Shown: piece by piece, positions 15,076 to 22,759 of the stretch
How positions within the stretch are numbered: position 1 is the stretch's first letter
Layout: each line of letters begins with the position of its first letter
NCBI GenBank assembly: GCA_937901335.1
Contig: CALCHC010000023.1
Location: forward strand, 1-23,962
Length of the DNA: 23,962 nt
Origin: an uncultured Phascolarctobacterium sp.
GTDB lineage: Bacteria; Bacillota; Negativicutes; Acidaminococcales; Acidaminococcaceae
Direction of reading: 5' to 3'
Made by a program: the position numbers and the translations under genes
Notes under the pieces: model-generated
The model's input: only the letters and a program-made list of their open reading frames with translations
What the model was told of the DNA's origin: nothing
Database searches by the model: none

Positions 15076-15945
15076 ATGAAAACTAAATGGTTTATTATTT
15101 TAGCAACGTTGCTTTCTATTTTTGGATGCAGTTGTTGTTTGGCAAGCAATATTACAAGAATGAAAGGTAATAATATTATGAAGATTGCTTTGTGTCATTT
15201 AGAAGTTAGTTGCGGACCGCAAGAAAAGAACCTTGAAAAGATAGAACGTGCAGTAAGAATAGCTGGTGAGCATGGTGCAAGGCTTGTTGCTACGCCCGAA
15301 ACTGCAGTGCAAGGCTACTACTTCCACCGTATAGATGAAACTCGTCAATTAGAAGTGCAGCCTGCCAATTATTTAGATAGCTTGCGTAAAACCGTTAAAA
15401 AACAAAATCTATACTTATTACTTGGTTGTGGTGAGTATGTAGAAGAAACAGGCTTGCATCATAACTCTTGCTTCGTCTTTGCTCCAGATGGTAGTTTGCA
15501 AAGTAGACATCGTAAGATTTACGGCGAGAAGCTTGGTTCTGAAAAGTGGGCGAGCCCTGGTGATAGAATGAGCACCACGAACTGTGATGGTGTAAATGTA
15601 GGCGTTCTTGTTTGTGCAGATTCTTGGTTTGACGAAAGACCTTTAGCTTTAAAAGAACAAGGTGCAGATATTTTAATTGACATTGCTGCTTGGCCTGAAA
15701 CTCCTGAAACAGGAAATCCCTTACCATCTTGGAAGAAGGTTACGAAGATTACAGGACTTCCCTTTGTGCTTTGCAACCAAACAGGTAAAACTAAATGGAT
15801 GGATATGTCAATCGGGGAGAGTGTAGTAATTCAAGACGAAGTTGTAAAATGCATTTACAGTGGTGAAGAAGCAGTACTTTTACTTGAATTTGATACTGTT
15901 TCTAAAAAAATTATCTCTGAAAAATTTGAGGTAGTGAAGTTATAA
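15076..15945 (+). CDS. Carbon-nitrogen hydrolase (nitrilase superfamily) with N-terminal export signal
   Basis: The 289-aa protein has the nitrilase-superfamily Glu-Lys-Cys triad: E75 (ATPETAVQ), K147 (RHRKIYGEK) and C180 (VLVCADSWF). Members cleave amide C-N bonds, but the substrate here is unknown. The first 24 residues form a hydrophobic leader with a possible, non-ideal lipobox (SIFG-C18), which suggests export or lipid anchoring; most relatives are cytoplasmic. GGAG lies 8 bp before this ATG. A second ATG at 15178, preceded by AAAGG, would give a leaderless 255-aa cytoplasmic form starting MKIALCHLEV, which is where the catalytic domain begins. Both starts are credible. It is a single-gene unit between two terminators. 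Confidence 0.82.
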   Translation: MKTKWFIILATLLSIFGCSCCLASNITRMKGNNIMKIALCHLEVSCGPQEKNLEKIERAVRIAGEHGARLVATPETAVQGYYFHRIDETRQLEVQPANYLDSLRKTVKKQNLYLLLGCGEYVEETGLHHNSCFVFAPDGSLQSRHRKIYGEKLGSEKWASPGDRMSTTNCDGVNVGVLVCADSWFDERPLALKEQGADILIDIAAWPETPETGNPLPSWKKVTKITGLPFVLCNQTGKTKWMDMSIGESVVIQDEVVKCIYSGEEAVLLLEFDTVSKKIISEKFEVVKL

Positions 15946-15982
15946 AGCCAGTTTTTTTAATAAAAAACAACAAGTAGAAATT

Positions 15983-16026
15983 AAAAGCATCTTTAAGATA
16001 ATTTTTTGTCGAAAAGATGCTTTTTT
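15983..16026 (+). terminator. Intrinsic terminator before the hdr operon
   Basis: A 12-bp perfect stem, AAAAGCATCTTT (15983-15994) with its complement (16013-16024), has an 18-base loop and continuing T residues. It ends the nitrilase-family transcript and insulates the operon that follows. Confidence 0.8.
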
Positions 16027-16050
16027 CTTCATAAAATTGTCACAAATCAT

Positions 16051-16079
16051 TTCTCAAAAACACCATTCTTTGGTACAAT
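16051..16079 (+). promoter_or_regulatory. Candidate promoter of the hdr-flx operon
   Basis: TTCTCA (16051-16056), a 17-bp spacer and TACAAT (16074-16079) preceded by TGG (extended -10). The predicted start is near 16086, giving a leader of about 67 bases to hdrB. Confidence 0.65.
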
Positions 16080-16093
16080 ACTATAAATGGACT

Positions 16094-16111
16094 TTTAATT
16101 TAGGAATTAAA
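16094..16111. promoter_or_regulatory. Perfect dyad just downstream of the hdr operon start site
   Basis: TTTAATT-TAGG-AATTAAA, two perfect 7-bp arms around a 4-bp centre. It sits about 8-25 bp after the predicted transcription start, a typical repressor position. It does not match the usual Rex, CodY or Fur consensus. Confidence 0.45.
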
Positions 16112-16152
16112 TCTATTAGTCATTTCCACGGACGGCAAGGAGGTAATCTCTT

Positions 16153-16950
16153 ATGATTTATAATTATTATCCCGGCTGCACCTTATCTACAAAAGCAAAG
16201 GAACTTGATGTTGCTGCACGTAAATGTGCAGAAGCTTTAGGATTTCCTTTGGTAGAAATTCCTGAATGGCAATGTTGTGGCGCTGTGTATCCCATGGCGG
16301 CAGATGCTATTGCAGAAAGATTAAGTGCAGTGCGTGCGTTAGTAGCAGCAAGGGAAAATGGTGGAGTTCTTGTTACTTTATGCAGTGCTTGTCATCACGT
16401 AATTAAACGCGTTAATCACGATATGGCACATAACAAAGATATCCAACAAAAAGTTAATAACTATTTGGGTTTAGACGTTCCCTATACTGGCGAAACCAAA
16501 GTGCTTCATTATTTGGAAGTGCTGCGCGACGTAGTAGGCTTCGACAATTTAAAAGCTAAAGTTACTAATTCTTTGAAAGGTCGCAAGATTGCTGCTTACT
16601 ATGGTTGTTTATTGCTTCGACCGGGACAAGTGATGTCCTTTGATGATGTAGAACGTCCAGTTATTTTAGAAGACTTCATTAAAGCACTTGGTGCTGAGCC
16701 TGTAATTTATGATATGCGTAATGAATGTTGCGCAGGTTATATGGCTGTAACTGATAAATCTATCTGTCAACAAATGGTTGGCGAAATTCAAGGCAGTGCT
16801 ACAAACGCAGGTGCTGGTGAATTTATTACTGCTTGCCCTCTGTGTGCTTATAACCTTGTAGCAAACGCAGGTAATGATAAACTTCCTGTAAGCTACTTTA
16901 CCGAAGTATTAGCAGAAGCTTTGGGTTTAAACGAAGGAGGTGCTGATTGA
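16153..16950 (+). CDS. hdrB: Heterodisulfide reductase subunit B-like (CCG-domain Fe-S protein)
   Basis: HdrB carries the two noncubane [4Fe-4S] clusters that reduce heterodisulfide in methanogens. In bacteria it transfers electrons to a disulfide or to a partner protein. The 265-aa protein has two complete cysteine sets: C9, C41, C42, C77, C80 and C152, C192, C193, C228, C231. All ten cluster ligands are therefore kept, although the second double-cysteine motif reads CCA rather than CCG. There is no membrane segment. A strong site (AAGGAGG) precedes the ATG. It is the first gene of the operon and overlaps hdrC by one base (TGATG). As CoM-S-S-CoB is not expected here, the natural acceptor is open. 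Confidence 0.93.
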   Translation: MIYNYYPGCTLSTKAKELDVAARKCAEALGFPLVEIPEWQCCGAVYPMAADAIAERLSAVRALVAARENGGVLVTLCSACHHVIKRVNHDMAHNKDIQQKVNNYLGLDVPYTGETKVLHYLEVLRDVVGFDNLKAKVTNSLKGRKIAAYYGCLLLRPGQVMSFDDVERPVILEDFIKALGAEPVIYDMRNECCAGYMAVTDKSICQQMVGEIQGSATNAGAGEFITACPLCAYNLVANAGNDKLPVSYFTEVLAEALGLNEGGAD

Positions 16951-17339
16951 TGGTTATCTCTGAAAAAGAAAAAGCAGAAATGTTACTTCAATTGGCAGGT
17001 ACTAACGTAACCCATTGCATTCAATGCGGTCGTTGCAGTGCAAATTGTCCTATGGCTTGGAAAATGGACTTGATGCCTCACCGTATGGTTTATGAACTCC
17101 TTAACGGCAATGCTGATGCTTTGTTAAATGCAAATTCTGCGTGGCAATGCATGTCCTGCTTTAGCTGTGCTGAGCGTTGTCCTAAAGGTGTAAGCCCTGC
17201 GTCCATTATGGAAGCAGTACGCTTAACTGCTATTCGTGCTCAAGGTGGTAACAAGCTGAACCCCACTGAGCTTGAAAATTATGATGAAAATATGCCGCAA
17301 CAAGCACTTGTGGCTGCTTTTAGAAAATATAACAAGTAG
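16950..17339 (+). CDS. hdrC: Heterodisulfide reductase subunit C-like ferredoxin protein
   Basis: This 129-aa cytoplasmic protein links HdrA to HdrB. It has two [4Fe-4S] motifs: C23, C26, C29, C33 (CIQCGRCSANCP) and C67, C70, C73, C77 (CMSCFSCAERCP). The ATG at 16950 overlaps the hdrB stop by one base, and GGAGG lies about 9 bp upstream; an in-frame TTG one codon earlier is a less likely start. The length fits stand-alone HdrC. It is followed after 11 bp by hdrA. Confidence 0.93.
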   Translation: MVISEKEKAEMLLQLAGTNVTHCIQCGRCSANCPMAWKMDLMPHRMVYELLNGNADALLNANSAWQCMSCFSCAERCPKGVSPASIMEAVRLTAIRAQGGNKLNPTELENYDENMPQQALVAAFRKYNK

Positions 17340-17350
17340 GAGGGAATCAC

Positions 17351-19339
17351 GTGCAAAAAATTGGTGTATTTGTTTGCTGGTGCGGTAGTAATATTGCCGG
17401 CACTGTTGACGTGGCTGCAGTTGTGGAAGCTGTAAAGCAAATTCCCGACGTTGCCTACGCTGTTGATTATAAGTATATGTGCTCCGAAGAAGGCCAAAAG
17501 CTGATTAAAAATGCTGTTGCTGAATACGGCTTGGATAGATTAGTTGTTTGTTCCTGCTCTCCGCGAATGCATGAAGCTACTTTCAGAAAATGTGCTGAAA
17601 GTATTGGCATTAACCCTTATATGGTAGAAATCGCTAATATCCGTGAGCAATGCTCTTGGGTATTAAAAGATAAAGCCATCGCTACTGAAAAAGCTATTCA
17701 ATTAACTAAGGCTGCCATTGCTAAGGTTCGTTTTAACGACCCGTTACATCCTGGTCAAAGCCAAGTTGTAAAACGTGCATTGGTAATTGGTGGTGGTATT
17801 GCAGGTATCCAAACTGCATTGGATATTGCTGAAGCTGGCTATAAAGTTGATATTTTAGAAAAAGAACCTACCATTGGCGGTAAGATGGCACAAATCGACA
17901 AAACCTTCCCGACTTTGGACTGCTCTGCCTGCATCTTGACTCCTAAAATGGTAGATGCTGCTTGCCACGAAAATATTACCATTCACACTTACAGTGAACT
18001 AGAAGCAGTAAGCGGTTACGTTGGTAATTTTGATGTTACCATTCGTAAAAAAGCTCGTAGCGTTAAAGCTGATATCTGTAGTGGCTGTGGCATTTGTACT
18101 GAAAAATGTCCTGCTCGCAAAACTCCCAGTGAATTTGATGAAGGCCTGCGTAATAGGGGAGCAATCTACATTCCCTTTGCACAAGCTATTCCTAAAGTTC
18201 CTGTAATTGATCGTGAAAACTGCTTGAAGTTTAAAACTGGCAAATGTGGCGTTTGCTCCATCGTTTGTCCTAACGGTGCAATCGATTACACCCAAGAAGA
18301 TGAACTCTTAACCGAAAAGTATGGTGCAATCGTTCTTGCTACTGGTTTTGAATTGATTGACTTAGATAAATATGGTGAACTTGGTTACGGTCGCAGCAAA
18401 AACGTTATTACTTCTATGCAATTGGAACGTTTAACTAATGCTGCTGGTCCTACTGAAGGTCATCTTGTTTGCCCTGAAACCGGTAAAGAACCTAAGAGCG
18501 TAGTAATCGTATCCTGTGTAGGTAGCCGTGATACTACTGAACGTGGTAAAACCTACTGCTCTAAAGTTTGCTGCATGTACAACGCTAAACACGCAATGTA
18601 CATTCGCGAAAAATATCCTAATGTAGACGTTACTGTATTCTACATAGATGTACGTACTCCGGGCAAAGGCTTTGACGAATTCCAACGCAGAGCTGTAGAA
18701 GAATACGGTGTACATTATGTACGTGGCCAAGTTGGTAAAGTACTGGCAGATAAAGACGGTAATTTGACTGTTTTCGCCAGCGATTTGAACAGTGGTAAGC
18801 ATTTGATGCTTAACCCTGACTTGGTAGTTCTTGCTTGTGCTGTGAAGCCTGCTGAAGATGCTCGCAAGCTTGCTTCAATGCTTACTGCAAGTATTGATAC
18901 CAACGACTTCTATGTTGAAGCTCATCCTAAACTGCGTCCTGTGGAAAGTCCTACTGCCGGCATTTTCCTTTCCGGTATGTGCCAAGGTCCTAAGGATATT
19001 CCTGAAACCGTTTCCCAAGCTGGTGCTGCTGCAGCTAAAGTTATTGGCCTTTTAGCTAAAGATAAGCTGATGACCAATCCCTGCACTGCAAAATGCAATG
19101 AACGTATTTGCAGCGGTTGCTTGACTTGTACCAACGTATGTCCTTATGGCGCAATTAGTGGCGTAGAAAAAGAAGTTATTACTTTGAATGGCACTCGTGA
19201 AAAACGAGTTGTTGCTGTTGTAAATGAAGCTTTGTGCCAAGGCTGTGGTGCTTGCACCGTAGCTTGTCCTTCTGCAAGTATGGATTTACAAGGCTTTACC
19301 AATAAACAAATTTTGGCAGAGGTGGATGCATTATGTTAA
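17351..19339 (+). CDS. hdrA: Heterodisulfide reductase subunit A-like electron-bifurcating flavoprotein
   Basis: HdrA holds the FAD at which flavin-based electron bifurcation occurs, plus several Fe-S clusters. It starts at GTG with GGAGG 7 bp upstream; 662 aa. The N-terminal cluster domain has C9, C11, C44, C67 and C69. The FAD Rossmann motif GGGIAGIQTA is at 147-156, followed by TLDCSACILTPKM (188-200), the HdrA signature around the cysteine near the flavin. An inserted ferredoxin domain covers about 243-311. The C-terminal ferredoxin (CSGCLTCTNVCP and CQGCGACTVACP) ends near residue 650. It is thus a full-length HdrA, soluble, with no selenocysteine. Its last codons overlap the mvhD-like gene. 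Confidence 0.95.
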   Translation: MQKIGVFVCWCGSNIAGTVDVAAVVEAVKQIPDVAYAVDYKYMCSEEGQKLIKNAVAEYGLDRLVVCSCSPRMHEATFRKCAESIGINPYMVEIANIREQCSWVLKDKAIATEKAIQLTKAAIAKVRFNDPLHPGQSQVVKRALVIGGGIAGIQTALDIAEAGYKVDILEKEPTIGGKMAQIDKTFPTLDCSACILTPKMVDAACHENITIHTYSELEAVSGYVGNFDVTIRKKARSVKADICSGCGICTEKCPARKTPSEFDEGLRNRGAIYIPFAQAIPKVPVIDRENCLKFKTGKCGVCSIVCPNGAIDYTQEDELLTEKYGAIVLATGFELIDLDKYGELGYGRSKNVITSMQLERLTNAAGPTEGHLVCPETGKEPKSVVIVSCVGSRDTTERGKTYCSKVCCMYNAKHAMYIREKYPNVDVTVFYIDVRTPGKGFDEFQRRAVEEYGVHYVRGQVGKVLADKDGNLTVFASDLNSGKHLMLNPDLVVLACAVKPAEDARKLASMLTASIDTNDFYVEAHPKLRPVESPTAGIFLSGMCQGPKDIPETVSQAGAAAAKVIGLLAKDKLMTNPCTAKCNERICSGCLTCTNVCPYGAISGVEKEVITLNGTREKRVVAVVNEALCQGCGACTVACPSASMDLQGFTNKQILAEVDALC

Positions 19340-19773
19340 AAGACACTGCTAAATTTGAACCGAAGATTGTTGCTTTCTGCTGTAACTGGTGCAGCTACGC
19401 AGGAGCTGATGGGGCAGGTACCGCTCGTAAGAACTATCCTGCTAACGTAAAGATTATTAAAGTTCCCTGTTCTTGCAGGGTAAATCCTATGTTTATTTTG
19501 CGTGCTTTCCAACGCGGTGCTGACGGTGTTATCCTTTGTGGCTGTCATCCCGGTGATTGCCACTATAGCACTGGTAACTATTACACTCGTCGTAGAATGG
19601 CGCTTTTAATGAGCATGTTGAACTTTATGGGCGTTGCAGAAAACCGTTTCCGCGTGGAATGGGTATCTGCTGCTGAAGGTGCAAAATTTGCTGACGTTAT
19701 GAATGATTTTGTAGCACAAATTACTGCACTGGGAGAAAATGTGAAGTTGAGGGATTTACGATGCAAAAAATAG
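19333..19773 (+). CDS. mvhD: MvhD/FlxD-type [2Fe-2S] protein (hydrogenase delta subunit family)
   Basis: MvhD passes electrons from an electron-input module (hydrogenase, formate dehydrogenase or NADH module) to HdrA. The 146-aa protein has the family motif FCCNWCSYAGAD (C16, C17, C20), PCSCRV (C46, C48) and ILCGCHPGDCHY (C69, C71, C76). The ATG overlaps the hdrA stop (ATGTTAA) and an AGAGGTG site lies upstream. The next gene begins 13 bp before its stop, so translation of the three genes is probably coupled. No hydrogenase large subunit is present in the window; the input module appears to be the NADH/FAD protein four genes on. Confidence 0.92.
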   Translation: MLKDTAKFEPKIVAFCCNWCSYAGADGAGTARKNYPANVKIIKVPCSCRVNPMFILRAFQRGADGVILCGCHPGDCHYSTGNYYTRRRMALLMSMLNFMGVAENRFRVEWVSAAEGAKFADVMNDFVAQITALGENVKLRDLRCKK

Positions 19774-20741
19774 CAGAACTTATGCAAGCTAAAGCAATTG
19801 AGCTTTTACAAAGCGGCAAAGCAGAAAAAGTTCTTGCTTGGCGTGCAGGTGAATTCTTTTATGATAATGCTCCTGCTGCTTTTGAAAGCGTAGAAGCTTG
19901 CAAAGAAATTGTTTACAACGAGTTTTGCCCTGCTAATTTGGCAAAATACTTGATTGAAACTACTAAACAACAAAAGAAAACTGTAGTATTCTTGAAACCT
20001 TGTGATACTTACGGCGTAAACCAACTTTTAAAAGATAACCGCATTAAACGCGAATACTTCTATGCAGTTGGTACTCCTTGCAGTGGTATGCTTGATGAAA
20101 AGAAAATCAAAGCATTGGGTGCTAAAGGCATTACCAAAGTTTCCTGCGAAGGCGATAAAGTTATCGTAGAAACTGTTTACGGTACCAAAGAATATGCTAA
20201 AGCTGACGTACTCTTGAACAAATGCATTATGTGCAAGGGTAACGAATATAAAATTGCTGATGAAGAATTGGGCGAAAAATTAGAAGTTCCCAAATTCGAC
20301 GGCGATAAATTCGCAGCAGTAAAAGCTATTGAAGCAATGAGTGCAGAAGAACGCTTTGCTTTCTGGCAAGAAGAACTTAGCAAATGTATTCGTTGCAATG
20401 CTTGCCGCGATATTTGCCCAGCTTGCAGCTGTGAACAATGTATCTTTGATAACCAAGAAGCTCCTGTTGCAGGTAAGGCTGCAGCTGACGATGTGGAAGA
20501 ACAACTCTTCCATCTTATTAGAGCTTATCACGTAGCAGGTCGTTGTGTTGGCTGTGGTGAATGTGCTCGCGTTTGTCCCCAAGGCGTAAAACTTGGCTTG
20601 CTCAACATGAAGTTCATGAAAGATATCAACGAATTCTATGGTACTTTCCAAGCTGGGGAAGATGCAACATCTCCTTCACCTTTGGTAAGTTATAAAGATA
20701 GTGATCCTGAAGCTGATGAAGCAGTTCAAAGGAGGGGTTAA
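19761..20741 (+). CDS. Fe-S subunit of the Flx module, FrhB/FdhB-like with a dicluster ferredoxin domain
   Basis: This 326-aa soluble protein has an N-terminal part resembling the FrhB/FdhB family (VVFLKPCDTYGVNQLL, about 74-89; CSGM; NKCIMCKGNEYK). Its C-terminal ferredoxin region has CIRCNACRDICPACSCEQC and CVGCGECARVCPQG. It probably carries electrons inside the complex between the NADH-binding subunit and MvhD. It corresponds in position and type to one of the two Fe-S subunits (FlxB or FlxC) of the Desulfovibrio FlxABCD complex; I am not certain which. The ATG overlaps the mvhD end. The acidic last 25 residues lie outside recognisable domains. Confidence 0.82.
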   Translation: MQKIAELMQAKAIELLQSGKAEKVLAWRAGEFFYDNAPAAFESVEACKEIVYNEFCPANLAKYLIETTKQQKKTVVFLKPCDTYGVNQLLKDNRIKREYFYAVGTPCSGMLDEKKIKALGAKGITKVSCEGDKVIVETVYGTKEYAKADVLLNKCIMCKGNEYKIADEELGEKLEVPKFDGDKFAAVKAIEAMSAEERFAFWQEELSKCIRCNACRDICPACSCEQCIFDNQEAPVAGKAAADDVEEQLFHLIRAYHVAGRCVGCGECARVCPQGVKLGLLNMKFMKDINEFYGTFQAGEDATSPSPLVSYKDSDPEADEAVQRRG

Positions 20742-20742
20742 G

Positions 20743-21777
20743 ATGTTAAAAATCAATATAGACAATCTGCCCAAACTCTTGGCTGCACTTAATGAAGTAG
20801 GGGAATTACACGTTCCTTGTGAAAATAAAGCAGGTAAAGTAGATTTTACCAAGTGGAATTTAGAAAAAAGACCTCGATTTGACATCACTCTAACTTCAAA
20901 ATCAGCTAAAGATTTGTTTTTCCCGCAAGTTGAAGACTTGCTGACCTTTAAAACTGAAGGTAAAAACCTTTCTATTGAACAAATTATGCCTTCTGATAAG
21001 CAAGTTATTTTGATGGGCGTTCGTGCTTGCGACATTCGTAGCTTTGAATTATTAGATAAAGTATTTTTAAAAGACCCTGTAGATTCTTACTACAAAGCTC
21101 GTCGTGAAAATACTTTGATTATTGGTATGGCTTGCTCTGAACCGGAAGAAACCTGCTTCTGCAGTAGCTTCGGTATTGACGCAACCAATCCTAATGGCGA
21201 CGTAACCACTTGGATTGTAGGCGAGACTTTATATTGGCAACCTGTTAGTGAAAAAGGTGTAGCTTTAACTGAAAAAGTAGCAAACCTTTTTGAAGAAGCA
21301 GACGATGTTCAAGTTAAAGAGCAACAAGCTGTAACTAAAGAAGTGCTTGCAAAAATGCCTTTAGCTAATTTCAAGGTAGCAGATAAAATTACTGAAAGTG
21401 AACTTAAAACTTTTAATAGTAAAGTTTGGGAAGAAGCATCTGCAGGCTGCTTGTCTTGCTGCACTTGCACTTATGTTTGTCCTACCTGCCATTGCTACGA
21501 TATTCGTGATTATGCAGTTAGCGAAAACCATACTGAACGTTATCGTTGCTGGGATAGCTGCATGGCAAATGACTTTACTAAAATGGCTCACGGTAATCCT
21601 CGTAAAACCAAAGTGGAACGCTTCCGTCAAAGATATATGCATAAGCTGGTTTACTTCCCCAATAATAATGAAGGTGACTTTGCTTGCGTAGGTTGCGGTC
21701 GTTGCCTGCAAAAATGTCCTGTAAATATTAACATTGTAAAAGTAGCAAAAGCATTGGAGGTGAGTGAAGATGTGTAA
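20743..21777 (+). CDS. Fe-S subunit of the Flx module, HydB/AsrA-like
   Basis: The start is the ATG at 20743, preceded by GGAGGGG and one base after the previous stop; this gives 344 aa. An upstream in-frame GTG at 20701 lies inside the preceding gene and lacks its own ribosome binding site. The protein resembles sulfhydrogenase beta (HydB) and anaerobic sulfite reductase A: GVRACDIRSFELLDKVF and ACSEPEETCFCSSFG in the N-terminal half, then two ferredoxin motifs, CLSCCTCTYVCPTCHC and CVGCGRCLQKCPVN. Such subunits relay electrons to or from an FAD/NAD(P)H partner, which is encoded next and overlaps it by eight bases. Confidence 0.85.
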   Translation: MLKINIDNLPKLLAALNEVGELHVPCENKAGKVDFTKWNLEKRPRFDITLTSKSAKDLFFPQVEDLLTFKTEGKNLSIEQIMPSDKQVILMGVRACDIRSFELLDKVFLKDPVDSYYKARRENTLIIGMACSEPEETCFCSSFGIDATNPNGDVTTWIVGETLYWQPVSEKGVALTEKVANLFEEADDVQVKEQQAVTKEVLAKMPLANFKVADKITESELKTFNSKVWEEASAGCLSCCTCTYVCPTCHCYDIRDYAVSENHTERYRCWDSCMANDFTKMAHGNPRKTKVERFRQRYMHKLVYFPNNNEGDFACVGCGRCLQKCPVNINIVKVAKALEVSEDV

Positions 21778-22621
21778 TTGTGGCGGCCATGGTCATGGCG
21801 ATACCTTGATTCCCCAAGTGGGCGTAATTACTGACATCTGCACTGAAACTGCCGATGTAAAAACTTTTAGAGTAGAAAAGATTGGTGGCGGCAAATTGTT
21901 CGAGCACATGCCCGGTCAATGTGCAATCCTTTCCGTTCCTGGTAAAGGCGAAGCAATTTTTTCCATCACTTCTTCTCCGACCAATGAAAAATATATGGAA
22001 TTCAGTATCAAACGTTGTGGTTCTATTACTGATTTCCTCCATTTTGAAGTAGAAGTTGGTCAACAAATTGCAGTGCGTGGTCCTTACGGTAACCATTTCC
22101 CTGTGGAAGATGCTTTGAAAGGTAAAGACATTCTCTTTATCGCAGGTGGCATTGGTCTTGCTCCCATGCGCAGCGTAATCAACTATATGCTTGATAAACG
22201 TGCTGATTACGGTAGCATTGATATCGTTTATGGTGCTCGCAGTGTTGAAGACTTTGTTCGCTACAATGAACTGAGCGAAGTTTGGCCTGCTCAACCTGAT
22301 ACTCGCGTTCACTTAACTATTGATAGACCTCAAGAAAACTGGCAAGGCAATGTTGGTTTTGTTCCTGCTTTCTTGAAAGATTTAGAGTTCACTCCTGACA
22401 AAACTGTTTTATTGTGTGGCCCGCCGATTATGATTAAACTCTGTTTAGCAGCTTTAATTGAAATGGGCTTTAGCAAAGAACAAGTTTATACCACATTGGA
22501 ATTGAAGATGAAATGTGGTGTAGGTAAGTGTGGACGTTGTAATATTGGTGGCAAGTACGTTTGCAAGGATGGTCCGGTATTTACTTGTGACCAACTCGAC
22601 GAAATGCCTGATGAGTATTAA
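21770..22621 (+). CDS. flxA: FlxA-like FAD/NAD(P)H-binding oxidoreductase with PyrK-type [2Fe-2S] site
   Basis: This is the likely NADH entry point of the complex. The start is the ATG at 21770, 9 bp after GGAGG (21756-21760); the in-frame GTG at 21764 is too close to that site. The 283-aa product belongs to the ferredoxin-NADP reductase superfamily like HydG, AsrB and PyrK: an FAD-binding barrel (FSITSSP), the NAD-binding domain with GGIGLAPMRS and LLCGPP, and a C-terminal cluster motif CGVGKCGRCNIGGKYVC. An unusual Cys/His-rich N-terminus (MCNCGGHGHGD) precedes the barrel. NADH rather than NADPH is assumed from the Flx analogy, not read from the sequence. A 138-bp gap follows. Confidence 0.88.
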   Translation: MCNCGGHGHGDTLIPQVGVITDICTETADVKTFRVEKIGGGKLFEHMPGQCAILSVPGKGEAIFSITSSPTNEKYMEFSIKRCGSITDFLHFEVEVGQQIAVRGPYGNHFPVEDALKGKDILFIAGGIGLAPMRSVINYMLDKRADYGSIDIVYGARSVEDFVRYNELSEVWPAQPDTRVHLTIDRPQENWQGNVGFVPAFLKDLEFTPDKTVLLCGPPIMIKLCLAALIEMGFSKEQVYTTLELKMKCGVGKCGRCNIGGKYVCKDGPVFTCDQLDEMPDEY

Positions 22622-22702
22622 AATTTGCGATAATTGCTTTATACTACGTTGGTGAAAAATTTGCTCCCTCAATATACTTTAGTATTATTTCAGTCGCAAA
22701 TT
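22622..22702. repeat. Widely spaced inverted repeat after flxA
   Basis: AATTTGCGA (22622-22630), directly after the stop codon, is the exact reverse complement of TCGCAAATT (22694-22702). The 63 bases between are AT-rich. It could close a long-range hairpin in the mRNA between the flx genes and the fumarate-reductase-like genes, for RNA stability or processing, but this is inference. No T run follows. Confidence 0.35.
22661..22688 (+). promoter_or_regulatory. Weak candidate promoter before the fumarate-reductase-like pair
   Basis: TTGCTC (22661-22666), a 16-bp spacer and TATTAT (22683-22688). Also in the gap is a small hairpin, TTGTC (22715-22719) with GACAA (22724-22728). The gap lacks a clear intrinsic terminator, so read-through from the hdr-flx genes with an added internal promoter seems likely. 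Confidence 0.35.
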
Positions 22703-22759
22703 GTTTCATCCGCCTTGTCTAAAGACAATTCTTACAAATTTTTAAAGGAGATTGTATAA

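Noticed and set aside
20701..20742. GTG at 20701 as start of the HydB/AsrA-like subunit
   Set aside because: It lies inside the preceding gene, while the ATG at 20743 has a strong GGAGGGG site and directly follows the previous stop.
16153..22621. A methanogen-type heterodisulfide reductase-hydrogenase complex
   Set aside because: No hydrogenase large or small subunit is present; the input module is an FAD/NAD(P)H protein with HydB- and FrhB-like subunits, and the rest of the window is bacterial.
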